From Cephalothrix spiralis (taxonomy: Eukaryota > Nemertea > Palaeonemertea > Archinemertea > Cephalotrichidae): a stretch of 12,118 bases of DNA. The stretch spans positions 1 through 12,118 of the forward strand of contig JAUCNG010317735.1 in NCBI GenBank assembly GCA_032353305.1. The letters are read 5' to 3'. Position numbers and translations under genes: made by a program. Position 1 is the stretch's first letter. Each line of letters starts with the position of its first letter. Below the pieces are notes generated by a model, which made no database searches, was not told where the DNA came from, and saw nothing but the letters and a program-made list of their open reading frames with translations. This document shows, one piece after another, positions 1 to 5,865 of this stretch.

Positions 1-120
1 ACGAAGAAAATAGATTATCTTATGATAAGTAAATATGAAAATGCTGATAATAGCATTTTCATATCATGTTGTAATAATTTAAGAAAGTACAGGCTTGGCC
101 AAAATGTACTTCGTACTATA
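1..120 (-). repeat. Possible start of the 3' LTR (U3), cut by the window edge
   Basis: This region lies beyond the favoured polypurine tract and runs off the window. It contains a perfect hairpin (33-64), an 8-bp TTGGCCAA palindrome (95-102) flanked by AAGTAC/GTACTT (85-90, 106-111), and no gene; the plus-strand frame at 22-213 shows no recognisable features. Assignment to the LTR is positional inference, because the corresponding part of the 5' LTR lies outside the window. Confidence 0.35.
33..64. repeat. Perfect 13-bp inverted repeat with 6-base loop
   Basis: ATATGAAAATGCT (33-45) and AGCATTTTCATAT (52-64) are exact complements around the loop GATAAT. It is strong for its AT content. It could be a transcription-factor site pair, an RNA hairpin in U3, or a fragment of a small inverted-repeat element. 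Confidence 0.85.
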
Positions 121-122
121 TG

Positions 123-131
123 CCCCCCGCT
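123..131 (-). other. Candidate polypurine tract for plus-strand priming
   Basis: The transcribed strand reads AGCGGGGGG, followed by CATATAG. A G-run just upstream of the 3' LTR is typical of Ty3/Gypsy polypurine tracts, and this is the only G6 run in the non-coding tail. If the LTR begins with TATAG here and ends with GATATA next to the PBS, both ends carry TATA. One C interrupts the purines. The alternative is the purine stretch near 260-247, which is followed by TGG. Confidence 0.45.
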
Positions 132-1022
132 AAGAAAACTTGGACCCACAAGTTTGAACAACTTTAGTTTTACTTTTCAGGCGTACATTAGATATAACAG
201 GTTATTGATTTAAAAGTTCATCACTGCCAACACTTTTCTTCGTACCATTCCTTCTTCTGCAGTGTTTATGGTTTATTGTAATCGTAATGCACAAAATATG
301 ATAATATTTATTCACATGATTCGAAATATTGATTTATTTTTGTTTTACAACATTCCTTCATAATCGTACCAATAGTACATTATGTTTTATCTTTGGATAA
401 CAATATTTGAAATTTAATATATCACAAGTTCATTAATCTAAGTTCACAGGTTGTGTATTTCAAGTGTTTCTTGAGTTTGTTTCTTTTATCCGGATTTTTC
501 ATCAAATGTTGAAGGTGTATGTTATCCTTTGTATGGTATTGGTGTAGTTTTTCTGCATGTGTCCGTGCATGTGCATGTGTTTCTGGATCGGCGTGCTCCG
601 CTGGAAAAATAGGTCATCTCCTGATGAACGTATTTGTGTTGAAGGATGAGGAGGCCGTTGATGTTTGATAAAATGACTGTAGTGTTGGTATTGACAGTGA
701 TGCAAATCAAGGAAGTGGGAAGAATACACAATCAGGCATGGTAGATAATCTTAAACTCAAAAATAAAAGACATAGATTAGTAAGTGTTAACAAAAATAAT
801 CAATTCATTATCCTCATTTTTAATACATTATTCGAATCTAGAGGTATTTACATAAATGGAGCAAAATCAAATACTTGAAGGACAAATGTGATAAGATATA
901 CTGAACATTTTGAAGTTAAAACACTTTGATTAATAAAGTTATCAACTATTCATATTAAGTAGGATACGAACGTATATGCATGTAAAAGCATAATATATAT
1001 GGATATATGTACGTTACCGGAA
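132..1022 (-). other. Long 3' non-coding region of the element
   Basis: About 890 bases downstream of the hydrolase stop with no supported gene; two short overlapping open stretches near 731-502 start with non-ATG codons. AATAAA polyadenylation-type hexamers occur on the transcribed strand at 338-333, 312-307 and 277-272. Around 556-582 there is a short TGCATG/GTGCATGTG repeat in a somewhat more GC-rich patch (about 540-720) that could be a relic of coding sequence. A second purine-rich stretch (AGAAGAAGGAATGG on the transcribed strand, about 260-247) is an alternative polypurine tract. Confidence 0.5.
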
Positions 1023-1658
1023 TTAATTTCTACCGAAATCTGGTTGAGTGTGTTTAATCTGTGACGGTTTATGTAAAAGAAATTTAATTATTTGTTCGAT
1101 ATAATATACGAAGTGTCCAGTCGCTTCGTGAGTCAAATGGACACCATCACTTTTAAAACTATGGCATACACCTAAGATTTGATGAGGAGGAAAAACTAAA
1201 TGAAATTCAGGTACATAAAATGCAATATAATCGTTAAATTCCATTACTTTTTGATTATATGTCGCAATCGACATTTTATGTAAATTATATTTAGGGTAAC
1301 CCAATAAGTGTACCCGTCGAAATAATGGCAATATTACCACACATTTGACATTATACTGACGATGTAAGAGGAAAGTAAATGCTTTCATCACCTGAGCTAT
1401 ATCAGCTCCTGTGGACTTGCTTGACAATATATCATTACCAGCTAGGTGAAGTAGAATATGAGTTGGCTTAAAGTGCTGTATCTGCCGCTTAATAATTTGG
1501 TCTTGGATGTCTCCATCATAAAATAATTGATTGAGGCAGAGGCCACTATGACCACTCCAGTAGATAGGAATTTGTGGTTCAATGGTAATATTGTATTGTC
1601 TTGTGTAGGCATATGCATGTCTGATGTGCGAGTCACCAATTATCAAGTACTTATTCAT
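1023..1658 (-). CDS. SGNH/GDSL-type hydrolase (esterase-like), accessory gene
   Basis: This 211-residue protein has all the SGNH family blocks: GDSH with nucleophile S10, an SGHSG segment (35-39) supplying the oxyanion-hole Gly, AGND with N75, and SDGVHLT with D171 and H174 as the catalytic dyad. The fold length is typical of a minimal SGNH domain. No signal peptide is visible, so it is probably cytosolic. Family members hydrolyse esters of lipids or sugars; the substrate here is unknown. SGNH/GDSL domains are known in ORF1 of CR1/L2-type non-LTR retrotransposons and as third genes in bdelloid rotifer LTR and Athena elements, so its presence here fits a recurrent retroelement module rather than a host gene. 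It is on the element's strand, upstream of the polypurine-tract candidates, with an AG acceptor at its ATG. No catalytic residue is missing, which suggests that activity is retained. Confidence 0.88.
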   Translation of the reverse strand: MNKYLIIGDSHIRHAYAYTRQYNITIEPQIPIYWSGHSGLCLNQLFYDGDIQDQIIKRQIQHFKPTHILLHLAGNDILSSKSTGADIAQVMKAFTFLLHRQYNVKCVVILPLFRRVHLLGYPKYNLHKMSIATYNQKVMEFNDYIAFYVPEFHLVFPPHQILGVCHSFKSDGVHLTHEATGHFVYYIEQIIKFLLHKPSQIKHTQPDFGRN

Positions 1659-1673
1659 CTTTAAAAGAAATGG
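1659..1673 (-). promoter_or_regulatory. Splice acceptor abutting the hydrolase ATG
   Basis: The transcribed strand reads CCATTTCTTTTAAAG, then ATG. The AG (1660-1659) touches the start codon, as at the zinc-protein gene. The pyrimidine tract is short but clear. It suggests a spliced message with the hydrolase as first reading frame. Confidence 0.5.
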
Positions 1674-2181
1674 AATTTTATTAAGTAACCTGACACATAT
1701 AATGATAAGTTAAATATGTAAATATTATCGTGTGATATAGACACGAAGTATGTTTAATATAGTAATATAGAATATGGCTATATTCTTTTATATGTTATAA
1801 TGAAATGAGATCCATTATAATGGATAAGGAATATAAGAATAAAATGTAGAGTATATAATATATAAATATATATATATAAGACTACTAAGTCTTGAATAAA
1901 ATAAAAGAAACTGACCCAAAGGGGCAGATATATAAGAAATTTGAATATGGCTCTTTTTTTTTTACAAAGGGTACTTGAACCTTTATTTTGAAGAAGAAGG
2001 AAAAAAAATAAGAAAATATGGAAGAAATAGGGAGGTAGGACGGGAAATTTTGAATTTTGAATTTTGGATGGCAATTGGGTTAGAAAATTCAGAATTTGTA
2101 TATGACCTTGTTTTGTTATCTTAAATTAAGATAATGTATATATATACATGCCAAAAAGTGATCTGGATTTTTGAAAAATGC
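1674..2181 (-). other. AT-rich spacer between the zinc-protein and hydrolase genes
   Basis: About 510 bases without a supported gene. The one open stretch (2074-1778) begins with TTG and encodes a Phe/Ile/Leu/Tyr-rich low-complexity product. The transcribed strand carries a strong pyrimidine tract around 2040-1985 and the region around 1880-1853 is (TA)n-like. The tracts may serve as splicing signals for the downstream hydrolase gene, but this is inference. The hydrophobic stretch could also be a decayed membrane-protein gene. Confidence 0.5.
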
Positions 2182-2637
2182 CTAATTGCGGCGGGAAACA
2201 CTGGCATCTGTTTCCCGCAAGAAGGGTCCATTAAAATAACATTGGATCCTTCTTGGAAGAACATTAGTTGTTACCTCTATGAGGTCAACCAATGGGGGAA
2301 TGTTTAGGGCATGATCCAGATCAGGGTCATTTAAAGCCGCCATCATCTGTTGTCTCGTGACCCGTTCAATAAATCGATCTCCAAAATAATCCGACATCAT
2401 ATATCCAAAATTTGTTTCCGGGTCTCGAAATTCGGTTAAAAAGGAAGTGCTGCAATTTTCGCAAGAGGCATCCCCTCTCTCCAGCCTGTTTCTGCAGGGA
2501 ATGCAGTATCTTGTATTGCAGCTTGCACACTTCTGTCGCGGTGCCATCTGATACAACCGCTCTTGTGTTCCCAGAAGGAGATGACACATAAAACATACCA
2601 CTGGAGGTAAAGTAATATGTAGTACTGGAGGTGCCAT
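2182..2637 (-). CDS. Small C8 zinc-finger protein (RING/FYVE-like), accessory gene
   Basis: This is a 151-residue protein. Residues 15-62 hold eight cysteines in four CX2C pairs: C15/C18, C37/C40, C45/C48 and C59/C62, that is CX2C-X18-CX2C-X4-CX2C-X10-CX2C. This is a cross-brace type two-zinc arrangement. The X4 between the second and third pairs fits FYVE/PHD-like or C4C4 RING-like folds better than the classic C3HC4 RING, which has His and X2 there. The remaining 89 residues are acidic/mixed and not recognised. There is no signal peptide or membrane segment. The gene lies between env and the hydrolase on the same strand and has an AG acceptor directly before the ATG, so it is probably expressed from a spliced RNA. 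Possible roles include ubiquitin ligation, lipid or protein binding, or RNA binding; the sequence does not decide among them. The start choice is supported by the acceptor and a G at +4. Confidence 0.75.
   Translation of the reverse strand: MAPPVLHITLPPVVCFMCHLLLGTQERLYQMAPRQKCASCNTRYCIPCRNRLERGDASCENCSTSFLTEFRDPETNFGYMMSDYFGDRFIERVTRQQMMAALNDPDLDHALNIPPLVDLIEVTTNVLPRRIQCYFNGPFLRETDASVSRRN
2191..2218 (-). repeat. Perfect 10-bp inverted repeat (hairpin) at the 3' end of the zinc-protein gene
   Basis: GCGGGAAACA (2191-2200) and TGTTTCCCGC (2209-2218) are perfect complements separated by an 8-base loop. It is GC-rich in an AT-rich region and overlaps the last codons before the stop at 2184-2182. 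In RNA this would be a stable stem. Its function is unknown. Confidence 0.85.
2219..2254 (-). repeat. Second hairpin directly adjoining the first (12-bp arms, one mismatch)
   Basis: AAGAAGGGTCCA (2219-2230) faces TGGATCCTTCTT (2243-2254) with one mismatched position (a G-U pair in one RNA orientation) and a 12-base loop. It abuts the hairpin at 2191-2218 with no spacer, giving two tandem stems inside coding sequence. Confidence 0.75.
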
Positions 2638-2653
2638 CTGGAAAATGGTAGAG
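2638..2653 (-). promoter_or_regulatory. Splice acceptor abutting the zinc-protein ATG
   Basis: The transcribed strand reads CTCTACCATTTTCCAG, then ATG. The AG (2639-2638) touches the start codon, with a pyrimidine-rich tract upstream and a further T-rich run near 2695. It is a good 3' splice site that would place the gene's ATG first on a spliced message. Use is inferred from sequence only. Confidence 0.55.
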
Positions 2654-2728
2654 AAATTTTGAATTTCACAAGTACGAAATTATAGAGAAGCCAAAAAAAA
2701 GGAGGGGATAATAGGATATATATTCAAC

Positions 2729-5401
2729 CTATAACAAAGGATACAAAGCCGATGAATAAGTAGGTTTCTTAGTTTTTGGGATTTGCGACCATTGAGTAGG
2801 AGGGTTTTGTTGACTTAATATGGCATTTACTGGTGCCACCCCTCTTGGGGTTTCTTTAATACACGTAACTGGGGAAAGAATATTATGGTGTCGCAAATAA
2901 AGATGGGTGACCATTTGAGTATTTCTCATTAATCGTATTTTACGAGCCAATGGCCAAGATATAGAAATAACTTCTGGTAATTTATATTCTGGAAGAAGGT
3001 CATTTGCATGAAATACCATATTGGGCCATGCAATTTTAAGAGTAGAACAGAATAATCTTGGACAAATTTCTAAATGGTGTTTTGTCGGTGATTTCAGTAA
3101 ACTGGGGTATTTAATTTCTGATGGACAACAATGGAGGTCCATAATATCTATCAAAATACAATCTGTAGCATCCATTAGTTCCAAGACTACTTTGCTCTTT
3201 CTTGTATGTAATGGAATAGCTGACAACAGCCGGATATAATGATAAATACTTTTGATATCATTTGTTAATAATCGAACTAAGATAAAACATAGAAAGGCAA
3301 ATAATAAGTGTTGTAAAAATAGGTCATAATGAATTTCGCTGATCAAAGTGGTAATATCTGTATTATTTTCCGGAAGCGACATAAAATTGGTCAAATTTTC
3401 AGCCCTACTGAGTGGTAAAGTTTCCGCCAAACTTAACTTTGTTAAAATGAGTGCAAGAGCCTTATTTTTATAGTATAAATAAATAGCGAGGCTTAATGCT
3501 GCTCCCGCTGCTAAAATAGAGAAAATTGACAAACAGAAAGCCATCGTAGGTCGAGAAAATGGACTAGATAAGTGGGAGGGGTCAAAATCAGCTTGCAAAA
3601 GGTAATCGACTTTATTACGATATAATTTATTATTTGTCTTAATTTTAGAAGTTAAAGAGTCAAAATTTAAACCAGGTTGTGTACCATCTAATTCAGGGAC
3701 GGAATGAACTGATTTGGGATCCTGCAATGGAATTTTAGGTAATTGCATTTTAACTTTCTGAGAAAAAAGAGAAGAAGCGCGGAATTTATCAACATCTACG
3801 TGTTTATAAAATGCTTTCGCAGTTATTAGATTTATTGGATACAGTTGTCGGGCGACATATTCCTTCTGAGTGCTTATCCCTATCATGGGAGGAATAAAGA
3901 ACTCACTTGTGAGGACACTACACTCCGGGGGAATGTACAAAACTCCGAGATTAATTCCTTGGAGCCTACGCGTTACTTGATTACATGTTAATTGCATTGT
4001 TTTATCTGAAGTAGATAAAACAAAACAACCATTCGAAAGGTCGTAAGCAATTTGGGACAAACGGTTTGTATGATAAGAATATTGACAGAGTTTTAAGGCA
4101 TCAGGGGTATCAAAAAATAAAGCTGACAGACATGTCCTATGATGACGAGATTTTAAAGCTAAGACACTTTTACACTTTAAAATACCATGGCTTCCTTCGC
4201 AGCCGTTTAAAATTTGTTGATCAATTGGAGCATAATATGCGGAACTTTCATCCACGGCTATCATTGGTGGGAGATTTTCTATACGAGTAGAATTATGAAC
4301 AGTATTATTTAAAGGAAGAAAGAAGCGGTAAATTTGGTAGACTGTTAAAATATTCTGACTAGTGGTCAAAGGTATTTTTAATGAGATAAAAATTTTATTG
4401 TCCTTCCGACTAAACAAAGCCAATTTCGTATTATAATAAAAGGGAATTGAATCTGATTGTAAACGAAAATTTGGGTAACGATATGATAACTGTTGACGAA
4501 CATTTTGCAAAACTTCGCTTAGAGCAGCGGTATTAACCATGCCAACAGGTAGCAGTCCTTGTTGTAACACAGCCATAGAAATTTTGAAATTTTCACTAAG
4601 TACATGAACAGCTTGAATATTTTGAGTATAAATCATGAAATTTTCCACAATCGTTGTAAGAATGTAAAGTCTTTTTTGTAAAACATCATTTACTGATTTT
4701 AATTCACCTTCTAATATTTCAACATGATCAGACAAAATAGCCTGAGTATTTTTAACTTCCTTAAATTCTTTAGCAGTAAGACTGCTAAGAGATGCTAATT
4801 CGTCATTAAGATTTTTTATAGCATTAGTGTTTTCTTTAGCTAATGAAAGAGACATATTTGCTACTTTAGAAACGATATTGACGTCGTTTTTAGAAGCACT
4901 ATTGGAAAAACCAGAAAAAACACTCATGAGAGTTACACCTAGTAGTGCACCAACCAACAACTGCCTTTTCTTACGTTTATGGTTGGGTAATTTTGTCATT
5001 TTTTTATCTGAGTTTACAATCATATTCAAAGAATCTTGTATATTAGAGTTGGTTTTCTTTAAGGTTTCTAATGTTGCGCGTTGAAAACGACTTATCGTGA
5101 CACCTAGGGACTGACAACTAAGATATTGATGGTCAGTATTATTGGAAAATTTGGAAGGGTTTTCTAAGATACTGTCGCATCTAGGACTCACAAAGGTTCT
5201 AACCCGGGATTTTATCTCGGGAAGCTGAACTATGAAAGTATGGAGAAAATAGGAACTACCGTGAATTAAATTTTTATCTTTCGAAAAGACAACGCCATGG
5301 TTTAGACGAAGAATATTTTCAGATTGATCAGTTGCGCATCTGTCTTGTGATGCCGCAAGAATAGTAAGAGGTAGAATAAAGATTAAGAAAATAAATAACA
5401 T
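2729..5401 (-). CDS. env: Env-like class I fusion glycoprotein with long C-terminal tail
   Basis: This 890-residue membrane glycoprotein would mediate particle entry by membrane fusion. A signal peptide covers about residues 1-17. A furin-type basic site KRKKR (142-146) is followed at once by a hydrophobic Gly/Ala-rich stretch (about 147-166) like a fusion peptide, then a long heptad-repeat region (about 170-260). This is the layout of F-type and retroviral class I fusion proteins, with a short N-terminal subunit of about 146 residues as in F proteins rather than a large retroviral SU. There are several N-glycosylation sequons (for example N87, N182, N365, N370) and a Cys-rich ectodomain (C401 to C494). 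One transmembrane segment lies at about 618-644 and, unusually, a second at about 694-713, followed by about 177 residues with a CC pair. An AG acceptor ends one base before the ATG. Whether it is closer to the baculovirus F-like Gypsy Env or the paramyxovirus F-like rotifer Env cannot be decided by eye. The frame has no internal stop. Confidence 0.88.
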   Translation of the reverse strand: MLFIFLIFILPLTILAASQDRCATDQSENILRLNHGVVFSKDKNLIHGSSYFLHTFIVQLPEIKSRVRTFVSPRCDSILENPSKFSNNTDHQYLSCQSLGVTISRFQRATLETLKKTNSNIQDSLNMIVNSDKKMTKLPNHKRKKRQLLVGALLGVTLMSVFSGFSNSASKNDVNIVSKVANMSLSLAKENTNAIKNLNDELASLSSLTAKEFKEVKNTQAILSDHVEILEGELKSVNDVLQKRLYILTTIVENFMIYTQNIQAVHVLSENFKISMAVLQQGLLPVGMVNTAALSEVLQNVRQQLSYRYPNFRLQSDSIPFYYNTKLALFSRKDNKIFISLKIPLTTSQNILTVYQIYRFFLPLNNTVHNSTRIENLPPMIAVDESSAYYAPIDQQILNGCEGSHGILKCKSVLALKSRHHRTCLSALFFDTPDALKLCQYSYHTNRLSQIAYDLSNGCFVLSTSDKTMQLTCNQVTRRLQGINLGVLYIPPECSVLTSEFFIPPMIGISTQKEYVARQLYPINLITAKAFYKHVDVDKFRASSLFSQKVKMQLPKIPLQDPKSVHSVPELDGTQPGLNFDSLTSKIKTNNKLYRNKVDYLLQADFDPSHLSSPFSRPTMAFCLSIFSILAAGAALSLAIYLYYKNKALALILTKLSLAETLPLSRAENLTNFMSLPENNTDITTLISEIHYDLFLQHLLFAFLCFILVRLLTNDIKSIYHYIRLLSAIPLHTRKSKVVLELMDATDCILIDIMDLHCCPSEIKYPSLLKSPTKHHLEICPRLFCSTLKIAWPNMVFHANDLLPEYKLPEVISISWPLARKIRLMRNTQMVTHLYLRHHNILSPVTCIKETPRGVAPVNAILSQQNPPTQWSQIPKTKKPTYSSALYPLL

Positions 5402-5865
5402 TCTAAATGAAATAAGGCTTACCTTAACTTTCTGAGAAAATAGTGTAAATGTTTAGTAAAAGTCAGCAGTATTGCAATAAGTGCGTCTTCTAGAGGTATA
5501 TGAAAGATTTTAAAGATAAAATGGGTATATATAGGCTTTATGGGAACTGGGCGCAATTTCAAACCAAGGGAGGTGATTGGATATTGATGAAGTAATGGGC
5601 TAAAAAAAATGTAATCACATGACACAAAAAAAGGACTACGTTTTTAAACAAAGTTCAAAATTTATCAATTTTAGCTTAATTTCACCACCCAGGAGTATAA
5701 GAGATAAAAGAGTCAATTAGACTTTAAATAAACAATAAGAACTAATGAATTAGGCTAAACGTGACTATTCTTCAATTTGGTTTGTTTAATTTGTAGGGTT
5801 AAAAAGATAAATGTCTAGAAAGAATGGGAATTTAAAATTCCAGAGAATGTAGGTACAAGGTCGAC
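5402..5865 (-). promoter_or_regulatory. pol-env spacer with candidate splice acceptors and one candidate donor
   Basis: These 464 bases lack a convincing gene: the open stretch at 5625-5419 begins with GTG, not ATG. On the transcribed strand there are three pyrimidine-tract/AG acceptors: TTTTTTTTAG (AG at 5601-5600), a TTACTAAAC branch-like motif followed by ACTATTTTCTCAG (AG at 5433-5432), and TTATTTCATTTAG (AG at 5404-5403), which ends one base before the env ATG. A good donor, AAG/GTAAGC, starts its intron at 5422. Together these suggest splicing from the leader donor to make env RNA, and possibly a tiny exon (5431-5423) joined onward to the downstream genes. Actual use is inferred. Confidence 0.5.

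Noticed and set aside
22-213. 63-residue plus-strand open frame at the left edge
   Set aside because: No recognisable domain, overlaps the hairpin region, and the strand is opposite to all the real genes.
502-731. Two overlapping minus-strand open frames in the 3' non-coding tail
   Set aside because: Both begin with non-ATG codons, are His/Thr-rich because of a TGCATG repeat, and show no domain. A decayed gene cannot be excluded.
1853-1880. TATA-rich run as an internal promoter for the hydrolase
   Set aside because: It is a simple (TA)n-type tract in AT-rich DNA with no further promoter signals. Splicing from the leader is a better-supported explanation.
1778-2074. 98-residue hydrophobic minus-strand frame
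   Set aside because: It starts with TTG and its composition follows from T-rich low-complexity DNA. Kept only as part of the spacer description.
5419-5625. 68-residue minus-strand frame upstream of env
   Set aside because: It starts with GTG and ends in a stop that overlaps a splice donor. It contains acceptor sequences, so it is better read as a spacer with splicing signals.
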